64,000 nucleotides of DNA from Aquarana catesbeiana (GCF_042186555.1 NC_133326.1:492613232-492677231), one strand, 5' to 3'; positions 1-11,270 are shown, counted from the stretch's first letter. Numbers and translations are program-made. Notes: a model not told the origin generated them from the sequence alone.

Positions 1-301
1 TTTTCCCATATCTTTTCTGCCCAAGCCATCCCAATGTTTATGTCTAACTTAACCTAGTCCATGGAGGCTTTGAATTTTTAATTTTCTGTTTGAAATAAAA
101 AAAAATGCATTCCATCATTTCCTGTAGAGCATATCCCATCATGCACAGCCTTAGTGCATTACAAAATAGGGTGTGTATTATCACACTGAGCTACATCTCC
201 CTCATTCCAATACCGCCTTTTGTTTCTTTTCCACCCACTTTCCTACTTCTTCCCTTAAGGTGACAATACACATTACAATCTAATTGTACAATCTCCTTTA
301 T
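1..301. other. AT-rich flank with no recognised feature
   Basis: I see no coding frame, terminal repeat or tandem repeat here. It may be plain intergenic or intronic frog DNA. Confidence 0.5.
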
Positions 302-705
302 GCCGGCCATACACGGTTCGAATTTCGTAAGAATTTTCTTTCGAAAATCGTATGAAAGAATTTTCGTATGAATTTCGCACCATTAGTGGGCTGCAACAAT
401 GGCCGATTTTTGTGCGGCAATCAAATTTGAGGAATCGGACATGTTGGAAATTTTTAGAAAAACAAACGATTTTCTAATCAATGATGAGAGAATCGTGCGA
501 GAAATGTAATAAGAAAAGAAAATTTACGGAGAGAAAAGAAGATTCCCGGCCACGAAAATTCTTTTCTGTAGCAACATGCGGTGAAATTGAAGGCTTGGTC
601 AGCCGAATTTCGAAAATCAATAGTGGCATCATCGGATAACAAAAAAAACGAACATTCTGATTTTGAAAAGAAAATTCGTTCAAAATTCGACCATGTATGG
701 CCTGC
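302..705. mobile_element. Non-autonomous DNA transposon (MITE) with long inverted ends
   Basis: The left end (GCCGGCCATACACGGTTCGA) and the reverse complement of the right end (GCAGGCCATACATGGTCGAA) match and the similarity continues inward with AATTTTCTTT-type sequence. TTTA flanks both sides at 297-300 and 706-709, a possible target duplication offset by one base on the left. There is no coding capacity. The 80-residue minus-strand frame inside it simply reads the inverted ends. Superfamily is not assigned. Confidence 0.7.
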
Positions 706-838
706 TTTAGATCCAAAATCAGCTAATGTAGTACAAGGATCTGTCTGATTTGATACAAATTGAATGGATTGTTCAGGTGGGTCATCCTATTCCATAGTTT
801 TGGTAAATCTAAAGGAAATCTTACAGCGATTGTACAGA

Positions 839-912
839 TATATAAAGCTGGCCATATACTATGCAAATTATTGTACAGATAATTTTCATAGTATATGGCC
901 AGCTTTATATAA
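839..912. repeat. Short near-perfect palindrome (tiny MITE)
   Basis: ATATAAAGCTGGCCATATAC near 840 is repeated inverted around 890-912 with a loop of about 24 bases. The GGCCATA core resembles the ends of the MITE at 302-705, so this is probably a minimal relative made of two ends only. Confidence 0.7.
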
Positions 913-954
913 GTACATATAGGAAGGAGTGGATGGAGACATTTAGCTGTCAGG

Positions 955-1547
955 CCCTTTCACATCTCAGAGTTTTTCATTGGGTGTTTTGGAGTGTGTT
1001 TGCTAGTCATGCATAGGGCAGCCCATTCACATGTCTCAAAGGTGGCACAATCTTTTAAAAGCCTTTTTGCTTCCATCAGATAATCATAGTTACAGAGTTA
1101 CATAGTAGCTGAGGTTGAAAAAAGACACAAGTCCATCAAGTCCAACCTATGTGTGTGATAATGTGTCAATATTACCTTGTAATTCCCAGTATGTTGTGGT
1201 CGTTCAGGTGCTAATCTAATCATTTTTTGAAACTATCGATGCCCCCGCTGAGACCACCGCCTGTGGAAGGGAATTCCACATCATATACATTTGTAAGTAA
1301 TTTATCTACAGTAAAAACAATATCCCCAAGAGATTTAATCACTATTGTAAACCACTGTGCTTGAAGACATGTAAAATTATTTACCATGAGTTTTTCGTAC
1401 AGCTATTTTTTTCTTACAGCCAGTAAAGCTTTGAGTTGTTTTCTTTCCTTTGTAGAGGTGTTTTTTTAATCTCTATTTTGATCCATTTTTGCATTTTAGT
1501 TAATGTGCTTTAGAAGCACACATTAATCACTCATGTGAATGGGGCCT
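955..1547. mobile_element. Old Harbinger-like MITE interrupted by a LINE fragment
   Basis: The left end GGCCCTTTCACATCTCAGAG is echoed by the reverse complement of the right end (GGCCCCATTCACATGAGTGA). The type resembles the GGCCCCTTTCACACTGG elements at 13.5, 36.4 and 52.6 kb. A CR1-type LINE fragment lies inside at 1088-1291. The ends are diverged, so the limits are approximate. Confidence 0.45.
1088..1291 (-). mobile_element. CR1-type LINE 3' end, copy A
   Basis: The sequence from 'tagttacagagttacatag' onward matches the copies at 2173-2625 and 42711-43421. In the longest copy this repeat encodes the C-terminus of a LINE reverse transcriptase on the minus strand, so the short TTACATAG repeats at the left edge are the element's 3' tail. 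This copy is heavily 5'-truncated. Confidence 0.75.
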
Positions 1548-1649
1548 TAAAACAAATCTAGCATCAAATATACTGTTCAATTGGAAAAACTGTGTATTGT
1601 GGTATGTGTGGAATTTATTCATATAGATTTATAAAGTCATTAATAGGTT

Positions 1650-1830
1650 TATGTTAATTTATTTATTTATTTATTTCAGGTACTTATATAGCGCCGTCAA
1701 TTTACGCAGCGCTTTACATATACATTGTACATTCACATCAGTCCCTACCCTCAAGGAGCTTACAATCTAAGGTCCCTAACTCACATTCATACATACTAGG
1801 GACAATTTAGACAGGATCTAATTAACCTAC
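1650..1830 (-). mobile_element. L2-type LINE 3' tail fragment
   Basis: ATTT repeats, the tail on the minus strand, are followed by 'atatagcgccgtcaatttac' and 'gcagcgctttacatatacat'. The same 3' hairpin region recurs in the opposite orientation at 24298-24484 and, after the L2 ORF, at about 48480. It is a 5'-truncated L2 or an L2-mobilised SINE. Confidence 0.7.
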
Positions 1831-2123
1831 CAGCATGTCTCCACAAAGAAATTGTACTCATGTTCACATGTGGTTTTTACATAAAAAAGAAAAGTTACCC
1901 AAAGTGATGTACACAGTATAACCATACAACATTGCTAGCTTTTAAAAGAGATGTATTTATTCCCTGGATAGGTATACAGTGGTTAATCTCTTGTTTACGA
2001 CTGAGGCACCAACGTTGAGTGGTTTATCTCAATGATTTATATATAGCGTCCCCTACAATGTACTAGTGCCAGTGGCCAGCAGTATATTTAGTCTGATGAC
2101 ATCAGTCTGTTCTTTTGTCTATA
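1831..2123. other. No recognised feature
   Basis: AT-rich sequence without coding frames, terminal repeats or tandem repeats that I can recognise. Confidence 0.5.
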
Positions 2124-2125
2124 TA

Positions 2126-2172
2126 CAGTGAGGGAAAAAAGTATTTGATCCCCTGCTGATTTTGTACGTTTG
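2126..2172. mobile_element. Tc1-like transposon terminal fragment
   Basis: It begins with TA and then CAGTGAGGGAAAAAAGTATT, followed by 'tgatcccctgctgatttt'. This is the terminal repeat of the Tc1 family that is complete at 41697-49556. It is cut off by the LINE fragment that starts at 2173. The Tc1 remnant ending at 3769 has a different terminus, so the two belong to different families. Confidence 0.75.
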
Positions 2173-2625
2173 CCCATCAAGTCCAAAATATGTGTGTGAT
2201 AATGTGTCAGTATTACCTTGTAATTCCCAGTATGTTGTGGTCGTTCAGGTGCTAATCTAATCGTTTTTTGAAACTATCGATGCCCCCGCTGAGACCACCG
2301 CCTGTAGAAGGGAATTCCACATGCTTGCCACTCTTACAGTAAAGAACCCTCTACGTAGTTTATGGTTAAACCTCTTTTTGTTTAAATTTTAATGAGTGGC
2401 CGCGTATCTTGTTAAACTCCCTTCTGCAAAAAACTTTTATCCCTATTGAAATCATTTCCCCTCTCAAGCGTCTCTTCTCCAGAGAGAATAAGTTCAGTGC
2501 TCGCAACTGTTATTCATAACTAATATCCTCCAGACCCTTTATTAGCTTTGATGCCCTTCTTTGTAATCGCTCCATTTCCAGTACATCCTTCCTGAGGACT
2601 GGTGCATCTTTATTCTGAACAACTA
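2173..2625 (-). mobile_element. CR1-type LINE 3' end, copy B
   Basis: It is co-linear with 42711-43421, for example 'gctgagaccaccgcctgtag' and 'catccttcctgaggactggt'. It lacks about 30 bases present in copy C after 'tttatccctattg'. The element lies on the minus strand with its 3' end at the left, and it is truncated at both ends. Confidence 0.75.
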
Positions 2626-2880
2626 TGCCTCCCCTCTTTGTCGGCCATGCAAATGGCCACATCATGGTTGTTCTTTAAGGCTTCGGAGACAGATTTCTCA
2701 AATTTAGTAAGCTTACTCTTGATTTAGTGAGACTGAACCGGGCACATATGCAGTGGAAGTGGCTACGGCGGTCTTTGCGATCTCAGGCTGTCAGCTAGCT
2801 CCTCTGAGATCTTGCCTTCCATCTGGATCTTGCAGCGGCCATCCAGGAGAGTGGGTTAAGAAAACGAATATACTCATCTT
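2626..2880 (-). other. Possible Penelope-like reverse transcriptase scrap
   Basis: The minus strand can be read as a short stretch containing 'ADKEGGIVV', which resembles the ADKGG-IVV motif at the start of Penelope-type reverse transcriptases. Nothing else supports this, and the stretch is short and broken. Confidence 0.25.
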
Positions 2881-3769
2881 ACTTCCTATTAAATGCGAGT
2901 GCATTGGGTGAATTTTTTATTACTGTTCTTAATAAACTGCATCAAATTGGTCTGCATGGCTGTTGTCCCAGAAGGAACGCCTCTTCTAACGATGATGCAT
3001 AAGAAAGCCCGCAAACAGTTTACTGAAGACAAGCAGATAAGATAACCTTATTTGGTTCAGATGGTGTCAAGCGTGTGTGGCGGCAACCAGGTGAGAAGTA
3101 CAAAGACAAGTGTGTCTTGCCTACAGTTAAGCATGGTGGTGGGAGTGTCATGGTCTGGGGCTGCATGAGTGCTTCCGGTACTGGGGAGCTACAGCTCATT
3201 GAGGGAATCATGAATGCCAACATGTACTGTGACATACTGAATCAGAGCATGATCCCCTACCTTTGGAGACTGGGCCGCAGGGCAGTATTCCAACATGATA
3301 ACGACCCCAAACACACCTGCAAGACGGCCACTGCCTTGCTAAAGAAGCTGAGGGTAAAGGTGATAGACTGGCCAAGCATGTCTCCAGACCTAAACCCTAT
3401 TGAGCATCTGTGGGGCATCCTGAAATGGAGGGTTGAGGAGCCCAAGGTCTCTAACATCCACCAGCTCCGTGATGTCATCATGGAGGAGTGGCAACCTGTG
3501 AAGCTCTGGTGAACTCCATGCCCAAGAGAGTTAAGGCAGTGCTGGAAAATAATGGTGGCCACACAATATATTGACACTTTGGGCCCAATTTGGACATTTT
3601 CACATTTTTGTTGCCAGCGGTTTAGACAATAATTGCTGTGTGTTGAGTTATCTTGAGGGGACAGAAAATTTTTGTAGCAAAGTGTCATTTCTTCAGTGTT
3701 GTCACATGAAAAGATATAATAAAATATTTACAAAAATGTGAGGGGTGTACTCACTTTTGTGAGATACTG
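2881..3769 (+). mobile_element. 5'-truncated Tc1-like transposon
   Basis: The right end reads 'gtgtactcacttttgtgaga' then TACTG, followed by TA at 3770-3771. This is a standard Tc1/mariner terminus. The left terminal repeat is missing. The element abuts the foldback repeat that starts at 3770. Confidence 0.85.
2940..3512 (+). pseudogene. Tc1-like transposase, broken
   Basis: A Tc1 transposase cuts and pastes its own element at TA sites using a DDE/D catalytic triad. From 3051 on, the DDE domain reads well: 'LFGSDGVKRVW', 'TVKHGGGSVMVWGC', 'FQHDNDPKHT' (second aspartate), then 'WPSMSPDLNPIEHLWG' (third acidic residue). The upstream region around 2944 gives 'QIGLHGCCPRR', typical of the linker before the catalytic domain. 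It is followed by an internal deletion that removes the first catalytic aspartate region (WSDET). The paired N-terminal helix-turn-helix domains are absent. Stops and the deletion make it inactive. The remaining open part is 145 codons from 3075. Confidence 0.85.
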
Positions 3770-4252
3770 TATAGTTATAAGAAAATACATACAGTCAATA
3801 CTGTTATCAAGACGAAAAATTTGTATTTACATGGTTTGCATATAAATATTGACACAATTTTTAGCAAATAAAATATACAGTGGGGACGGAAAGTATTCAG
3901 ACCCCCTTACATTTTTCACTCTGTTATATTGCGGCCATTTGCTAAAACCATTTAAGTTCACACAGCACCCCATATTGACAGAAAAACACAGAATTGTTGA
4001 CATTTTTGCAGATTTATTAAAAAAGAAAAACTGAAATATCACATGGTCCTAAGTATTCAGACCCTTTGCTGTGACACTCATATATTTAACTCAGGTGCTG
4101 TCCATTTCTTCTGATCATCCTTGAGATGGTTCTACACATTCATTTGAGTCCAGCTGTGTTTGATTACACTGATTGGACTTGATTAGGAAAGCCACACACC
4201 TGTCTATATAAGACCTTACAGCTCACAGTGCATGTCAGAGCAAATGAGAATC

Positions 4253-5423
4253 ATGAGGTCAAAGGAACTGTCTGAAGAGCTCAGAGACAGAATTGTGGCA
4301 AGGCACAGATCTGGCCGAGATTAAAAAAAAAAATTCTGCTGCACTTAAGGTTCCTAAGAGCACAGTGGCCTCCATAATCCTTAAAAGGAAGACGTTTGGA
4401 ATGACCAGAACCCTTCCTAGAGCTGGCCGTCCAGCCAAACTGAGCTATCGGGGGAGAAGAGCCTTGGTGAGAGAGGTAAAGAAAACCCAAAGATCACTGT
4501 GGCTGAGCTCCAGAGATGCAGTCGGGAGATGGGAGAAAGTTGTAGAAAATCAACCATCACTGCAGCCCTCCACCAGTCGGGGCTTTATGGCAGAGTGGCC
4601 CGATGGCCGTCCGGCCAAACTGAGCTATCGGGGGAGAAGAGCCTTGGTGAGAGAGGTAAAGAAAACCCAAAGATCATTGTGGCTGAGCTCCAGAGATGCA
4701 GTCGGGAGATGGGAGAAAGTTGTAGAAAATCAACCATCACTGCAGCCCTCCACCAGTCGGGGCTTTATGGCAGAGTGGCCCGACGGAAGCCTCTCCTCAG
4801 TGCAAGACACATGAAAGCCCACATGGAATTTGCTCAAAAACACCTGAAGGACTCCAAGATGGTGAGAAATAAGATTCTTTGGTCTGATGAGACCAAGATA
4901 GAACTTTTTGGCCTTAATTCTAAGTGGTATGTGTGGAGAAAACCAGGCACTGCTCATCACCTGTCCAATACAGTCCCAACAGTGAAGCATGGTGGTGGCA
5001 GCATCATGCTGTGGGGGTGTTTTTCAGCTGCAGGGACAGGACGTCTGGTTGCAATCGAGGGAAAAGATGAATGCGGCCAAGTACAGGGATATCCTGGACG
5101 AAAACCTTCTCCAGAGTGCTCAGGACCTCAGACTGGGCCGGAGGTTTACCTTCCAACAAGACAATGACCCTAAGCACACAGCTAAAATAATGAAGGAGTG
5201 GCTTGACAACAACTCCGTGACTGTTCTTGAATGGCCCAGCCAGAGCCCTGACTTAAAACCAATTGAGCATCTCTGGAGAGACCTAAAAATGGCTGTCCAC
5301 CAACGTTTACCATCCAACCTGACAGAACTGGAGAGGATCTGCAAGGGGGAATGGCAGAGGATCTCCAAATCCAGGTTTGAAAAACTGTTGAATCTTTCCC
5401 AAAAAGACTCATGGCTGTATTAG
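4253..5423 (+). pseudogene. Tc1-like transposase, broken, with internal 60-codon duplication
   Basis: The family start is the ATG at 4253 (MRSKELSEELRDRIVARHRS), but this frame hits a stop at about 4319. Later parts survive in other frames. The helix-turn-helix region lies around 4320-4790, where 180 bp is duplicated. 'WSDETKIELFG' near 4878 carries the first catalytic aspartate. 'TVKHGGGSIMLWGCFSAAGT' follows, and from about 5152 come 'FQQDNDPKHT' (second aspartate) and 'WPSQSPDLKPIEHLWRD' (third acidic residue). The three open pieces (4293-4814, 4499-5167, 4989-5423) are in different frames, so no intact enzyme can be made. Confidence 0.9.
4425..4784 (+). repeat. 180-bp tandem duplication inside the Tc1 transposase
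   Basis: 4425-4604 and 4605-4784 are almost identical. The phrase 'ggccgtcc' recurs exactly 180 bases apart. The duplication is a multiple of three, so it preserves the frame and doubles part of the DNA-binding region and linker. Confidence 0.95.
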
Positions 5424-5978
5424 ATCAAAAGGGTGCTTCTACTAAATACTGAGCAAAGGGTCTGAATACTTAGGACCATGTAATATTTCAGTTTTTCTTT
5501 TTTAATAAATCTGCAAAAATGTCAACAATTCTGTGTTTTTCTGTCAATATGGGGTGCTGTGTGTACATTAATGAGGAAATAAAATGAACTTAAATGATTT
5601 TAGCAAATGACTGCAATATAACAAAGAGTGAAAAATTTAAGGGGGTCTGAATACTTTCCGTCCCCACGGTACATCACATATATTACTGTAAATTAATACA
5701 AAAAAAACAAACAACATGAACAAATAGCAAATTATATTGGTCTCAATGACGGTCTGAAAGAACACTCACCGTCTATGTATGTCTCAAATATTCAAATAAG
5801 CACTGCTAAAGATTCTATATTTGGTACAAAAAAGAGGGGAGAAAGAGAGAGGAGCACCACCAATGGCGGTAGAGACCACAGGGCGAGCACACAGGAGCCT
5901 GTGTTTCTGTGAGATAAAGAATATATATAGAAAAAATTATCTAAGAAATAAGTACAAATATATGTTGAGGTCATTTAG

Positions 5979-6304
5979 ACTTATTTCTTAGATAATTTTT
6001 GTGTCCTCTCCCTGCGGTTCCTACCGCCATTGGTGGTGTTCCTCTCTCTTTCTCCCCCCTTTTTTGTACCAACTATAGGATCTTTAGCAGTGCTTATTTG
6101 AATAGTTGAGACATACATAGATGGTGAGTGTTCTTTCACCATATGGCCCTCTGTGTTGTGTTCAGACCGTCATGGAGACCAATATAATTTGCTAATTCTT
6201 TTTTTTTTTTTTATTCATTTAATATATGTGATGTATATTTTATATGGTCATAATTTTGGCAATACTTATACGCAAACCATGTAAATACAAATTTTCTGTC
6301 TTAA
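5979..6304. repeat. Foldback element, right arm (inner part)
   Basis: This is the inverted copy of the left arm (3770-3877 and 5670-5953). The arm resumes after the piggyBac insertion at 12167. It contains the uninterrupted equivalent of the Tc1 target site. Confidence 0.8.
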
Positions 6305-6760
6305 CCACTTGAGCCCCGGACCATTATTCTGCCTAAGGACCAGAGGTCTTTTTCCAATTTGGCACTGCGTCGCTTTAACTGCTAATTGCGCGGTCATGCA
6401 ATGCTGTACCCAAACGAAATTTGCGTCCTTTTCTTCCCACAAATAGAGCTTTCTTTTGATGGTATTTGATCACCTCTGCGGTTTTTATTTTTTGCGCTAT
6501 AAACGGAAAAAGACCGAAAATTTTGAAAAAAAATGATATTTTCTACTTTTTGTTATAAAAAAAATCCAATAAACTAAATTTTAGTCATACATTTAGGCCA
6601 AAATGTATTCGGCCACATGTCTTTGGTAAAAAAAATGTCAATAAGCGTATATTTATTGGTTTACGCAAAAGTTATAGCGTCTACAAACTAGGGTACATTT
6701 TCTGTAATTTACACAGCTTTTAGTTTATGACTGCCTATGTCATTTCTTGAGGTGCTAAAA

Positions 6761-8178
6761 TGGCAGGGCAGTACAAAACCCCCCCAAGTGACCCCATTTT
6801 GGAAAGTAGACACCCCAAGGAAATTGCTGAGAGGCATGTTGAACCCATTGAATATTTATTTTTTTTGTCCCAAGTGATTGAATAATGACAAAAAAAAAAA
6901 GTTGTCACTAAATGATATATTGCTCACACAGGCCATGGGCCTATGTGGAATTGCACCCCAAAATACATTCAGCTGCTTCTCCTGAGTATGGGGATACCAC
7001 ATGTGTGGGACTTTTTGGGAGCCTAGCCGCGTACGGGGCCCCGAAAACCAATCACCACCTTCAGGATTTCTAAGGGTGTAAATTTTTGATTTTACTCCTC
7101 ACTACCTATCACAGTTTCGGAGGCCATGGAATGCCCAGGTGGCACAAAACCCCCCAAAATGACCCCATTTTGGAAAGTAGACACCCCAAGCTATTTGCTG
7201 AGAGGCATATTGAGTCCATGGAATATTTTATATTTTGACACAAGTTGTGGGAAAGTGACACTTTTTTTTTTTTTTTTTTTTTTTGCATAAAGTTGTCACT
7301 AAATGATATATTGCTCACACAGGCCATGGGCATATGTGGAATTGCACCCCAAAATACATTTAGCTGCTTCTCCTGAGTATGGGGATACCACATGTGTGGG
7401 ACTTTTTGGGAGCCTAGCCGCGTACGGGACCCCGAAAACCAATCACCGCCTTCAGGATTTCTAAGGGTGAAAATTTTTGATTTCACTCTTCACTGCCTAT
7501 CACAGTTTCGGAGGCCATGGAATGCCCAGGTGGCACAAAACCCCCCCAAATGACCCCATTTTGGAAAGTAGACACCCCAAGCTATTTGCTGAGAGGCATG
7601 GTGAGTATTTTGCAGCTCTTATTTGTTTTTGAAAATGAAGAAAGACAAGAAAAAACATTTTTTTTTTTCTTTTTTCAATTTTCAAAACTTTGTGACAAAA
7701 AGTGAGGTCTGCAAAATACTCACTATACCTCTCAGCAAATAGCTTGGGGTGTCTACTTTCCAAAATGGGGTCATTTGGGGGGGGGTTTGTGCCACCTGGG
7801 CTTTCCATGGCCTCCGAAACTGTTATAGGCAGTGAAGAGTGAAATCAAAAATTCACGCCCTTAGAAAGCCTGAAGGCGGTGCTTGGTTTTCGGGGTCCCG
7901 TACGTGGCTAGGCTCCCAAAAAGTCTCACACATGTGGTATCCCCGTACTCAGGAGAAGCAGCAGAATGTATTTTGGGGTGTAATTTCACATATTCCCATG
8001 GCATGTTTGAGCAATATAACATTTAGTGACAACTTTGTGCGAAAAAAAAAAAAAAAAAAAAAATGTGTCTCTTTCCCGCAACTTGTGTCGCAATATAAAA
8101 TATTCCATGGACTCGACATGCCTCTCAGCAAATAGCTTGGGGTGTCTACTTTCCAAAATGGGGTCATTTGGGGGGGTT
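6761..8178. repeat. Tandem then inverted ~370-bp modules in the piggyBac derivative
   Basis: A module with 'ttttggaaagtagacacccc', 'gctgagaggcat' and 'accacatgtgtgggactttt' begins at about 6761 and again at about 7128, with a third partial copy at about 7516. From about 7690 the same module runs inverted twice, to about 8178, around a centre near 7650. The frames of 75-125 codons here are shadows of this repeat and of its poly-A/T runs. Confidence 0.85.
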
Positions 8179-8199
8179 TTGAACTGTCCTGGCATTTTA

Positions 8200-9740
8200 T
8201 GCACAACATTTAGAAGCTTATGTCACACATCACCCACTCTTCTAACCACTTGAAGACAAAGCCCTTTCTGACACTTATTGTTTACATGAAAAAGTTATTT
8301 TTTTTTTGCAAAAAAATTACTTTGAACCCCCAAACATTATATATTTTTTTAAAGCAAATGCCCTACAGATTAAAATGGTGGGTGTTTAATTTTTTTTTTT
8401 CACACAGTATTTGCGCAGCGATTTTTCAAACGCATTTTTTGGGGAAAAAACACACTTTTTTAAATTTTAATGCACTAAAACACACTATATTGCCCAAATG
8501 TTTGATGAAATAAAAAAGATGATCTTAGGCCGAGTACATGGATACCAAACATGACATGCTTTAAAATTGCGCACAAACGTGCAGTGGCAACAAAATAAAT
8601 ACATTTTTAAAAGCCTTTAAAAGCCTTTACAGGTTACCACTTTAGATCTACAGAGGAGGTCTACTGCAAAAATTACTGCCCTCGATCTGACCTTCGCGGT
8701 GATACCTCACATGCATGGTGCAATTGCTGTTTACGTTTGACGACAGACCGCCGATTGCGTTCGCCTTAGCGCGAGAGCAGGGGGCGACAGGGGTGCTTTT
8801 TTTTTTTTTTTCTTTATTATTTTTCTGCTTTTTTTATCTTATTTTTAAACTGTTCCTTTCATATTTTTTTTTTTTAATAATTTTTATTGTTATCTCGGGG
8901 AATGTAAATATCCCCTATGATAGCAATAGGTAGTGACAGGTACTCTTTTTTGAAAAAATTGGGGTCTATTAGACCCTAGATCTCTCCTCTGCCCTCAAAG
9001 CATCTGACCACACCAAGATCGGTGTGATAAAATGCTTCCCCAATTTCCCAATGGCGCTATTTACATCCGGCGAAATCTAAGTCATAAAATGCTCGTAGCT
9101 TCCGGTTTCTTAGGCCATAGAGATGTTTGGAGCCACTCTGGTCTCTGATCAGCTCTATGGTCAGCTGGCTGAATCACCGGCTGCATTCTCAGGTTCCCTG
9201 TTGAGACAGGAGAGCCAGAGAAAAACACGGAAGACGGTGGGGGGCATTCCCTCCCACGGCTTGTAAAAGCAGTCTAGAGGCTAATTAGCCGCTAGGATTG
9301 CTTTTACATGAAAGCCGACCGCTGGCTGAAAAGAATGATACCAAGATGATACCTAAACCTGCAGGCATCATTCTGGTATAACCACTCAAAGTCGTGAATG
9401 GCGTACCTGAAGACAAAAAAATGGTTAACAATAAAGCGCAGTAAACGGTAAAGTATAAAAAATTGCATACCTGAAAAAGCAAACATGATAAAACATAATA
9501 ACAATAAAACATTGCAGAATAGAATACAGTAAAAAAGAGCAGAACAATAGAGAGAGAATAGAGAGAGAGAGAACAATAAAACGACAACTATTTTTTTTTA
9601 TTTTATATATATTTTTTTTTTTTGACACTTTTTTTGTAACTAACTTTTGTAACTGTAACCGGTTCCAGGTTCGGGTCTCTCAAAATGCGATGGCATCTTG
9701 GGAGACCCTGTGAAAGTGTGTCTAGTCTGTGCAATGCTGT
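8200..9740. other. Non-coding interior of the piggyBac derivative
   Basis: AT-rich and homopolymer-rich sequence, including 'tttgcgcagcgatttttcaa' near 8411, which recurs in other piggyBac derivatives at 33.1 and 56.5 kb. I see no gene in it. Confidence 0.6.
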
Positions 9741-9748
9741 ACCCTACG

Positions 9749-10141
9749 CTAATACTCAACTAGTGAATGGTAGCGTTCAAAACATTCACCAATGCAAAGA
9801 CCAGGATTGTCAGGACAGGAGGGACAATAATAGCGGGTGTCACGCCTATATCCGCGCTTCCTGCAGACACAACATCTTTTTTGGGGGGGGGTTCGTTGGG
9901 TAGGGGTACTCGGGAGGACATAAAGAAAATGCCTCTCATGCAGCCGACTGCATTTGATTGGGGATGTGAATGGGGGAAGTACGGGCGCTGCAGAAGTGGT
10001 GGGTTCCCAATTAGGATTGGCGAATGCAGCAGGAAGGGCACTATGGGCACGACGGGCCTGTGTTTGTCTTCTTGGTGGCAGCGGGACACTACTTGTGCTT
10101 GCCACCTCACCAGCTTGAACTGCACTTATGGGACTGGCCAC
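9749..10141 (-). pseudogene. piggyBac transposase C-terminal cysteine-rich domain
   Basis: The last 45 residues read 'KRCCVCRKRGYRRDTRYYC', then 'PSCPDNPGLCIGECFERYH'. This matches the cross-brace zinc-binding domain at the C-terminus of piggyBac transposases, which binds the transposon ends. The preceding 85 residues are low-complexity and proline/alanine-rich. The catalytic core, expected upstream (to the right on this strand), is replaced by the 360-bp tandem array. The open frame ends after 'SLVEY' as expected for a family C-terminus. It is a relic of a once autonomous element rather than a working gene. Confidence 0.85.
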
Positions 10142-10200
10142 GTCACCAAGTGTTACTGCAGTGCTGGTTTGACTACGACCGGGGTGTACTAGGCCGCTGG

Positions 10201-11270
10201 TGCTTGCCAGTTCACCAAAACGCTACCAAAAAAACTGTTAGCGATCGCAGGGATCAAGGCCTGACTCTGCGAACGCTGCAGTTATGTGTTTAGTGTTTTG
10301 TAAGTGTCAGTGATCGATCGATACTGCACTTGGGTGGGCTGGGCTGGGCCGGGCGGAGGGGCAAAACACAGGTGCTAGCAGGTATCTGGGCTGATCCCGC
10401 TAACACTGCGTTTTTGGGAACCCTAAACTGCTGGGGACGCTAGTATAGATGTGATCGGATCAGATATTGATCCGTTCAGATACTATACCACTAAGGGAGG
10501 TGTATGCTGCGTGCGTGGGTGTTAGCGGCACTGGCGCTAACCTGACGCTGCCTGGGGCTGGTGCTTGCCAGTTCACCAAAACGCTACCAAAAAAACTGTT
10601 AGCGATCGCAGGGATCAGGCCTGACTCTGCGAACGCTGCAGTTATGCGTTTAGTGTTTTGTAAGGGACAGTGATCGATCGATACTGCACTTGGGTGGGCC
10701 GGGCCGGGCGGAGGGGCAAAACGCAGGTGCTAGCAGGTATCTGGGCTGATCCCGCTAACACTGCGTTTTTGGGAACCCTAAACTGCTGGGGACGCTAGTA
10801 TAGATCTGATCGGATCAGATATTGATCCGATCAGATACTATACCACTAAGGGAGGTGTACGGTGCGTGCTTGGGTGTTAGCGCTACTGGCGCTAACCTGA
10901 CGCTGCCTGGTGCTTGCTTGCCAGTTCACCAAAATGCTACCAAAAAAACTGTTAGCGATCGCAGGGATCAGGCCTGACTCTGCGAACGCTGCAGTTATGC
11001 GTTTAGTGTTTTGTAAGTGACAGCGATCGATCGATACTGCACTTGGGTGGGCCGGGCGGAGGGGCAAAACGCAGGTGCTAGCGGGTATCTGGGCTGATCC
11101 CGCTAACACTGCGTTTTTGGGAACCCTAAACTGCTGGGGACGCTAGTATAGATCTGATCGGATCAGATATTGATCCGATCAGATACTATACCACTAAGGG
11201 AGGCGTATGCTGCGTGCGTGGGTGTTAGCGGTACTGGCGCTAATGTGACGCTGCCTGGGGCGACGCATAT
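10201..11270. repeat. Three ~360-bp tandem units
   Basis: 'tgcttgccagttcaccaaaa' starts at 10201, 10562 and, slightly changed, 10917. Units are 361, 355 and about 354 bp. Each contains 'agtgatcgatcgatactgca' and a GATCGGATCAGATATTGATC palindrome. Part of the unit is translated on the minus strand as 'LVNWQAS', resembling the spacer upstream of the transposase tail, so the array may have grown from coding sequence. Confidence 0.9.

Larger units (their letters stand above)
3878..5669 (+). mobile_element. Tc1-like transposon, full length, with TA target duplication
   Basis: The terminal repeats read CAGTGGGGACGGAAAGTATT at the left and its near-perfect inverse at the right, flanked by TA at 3876-3877 and 5670-5671. 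Inner repeats such as 'tattgacagaaaaacacaga' are also inverted at both ends. The element is 1.79 kb, about 180 bp longer than usual because of an internal duplication. The unfilled site can be read in the other foldback arm near 6235-6250, which confirms clean TA insertion. Confidence 0.95.
3770..5953. repeat. Foldback element, left arm (split by a Tc1)
   Basis: Outside the Tc1 at 3878-5669, this arm is the inverted copy of 5979-6304 plus 12167-12190. Shared landmarks are 'aatttgtatttacatggttt', 'agcaaattatattggtctc' and 'ccaccaatggcggtag'. The loop is about 25 bases (5954-5978). The arm carries roughly 50 extra bases near 5884-5930 that the right arm lacks. It probably belongs to the palindromic Penelope-like group seen elsewhere in the window. 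Confidence 0.8.

Noticed and set aside
7109..8209. Frames of 62-125 codons with poly-lysine or poly-phenylalanine
   Set aside because: They come from repeat modules and homopolymer runs in a piggyBac derivative.
10201..11270. Possible CRISPR-like spaced repeats
   Set aside because: The units are 360-bp contiguous tandem repeats without short repeat-spacer structure, and the sequence is eukaryotic.
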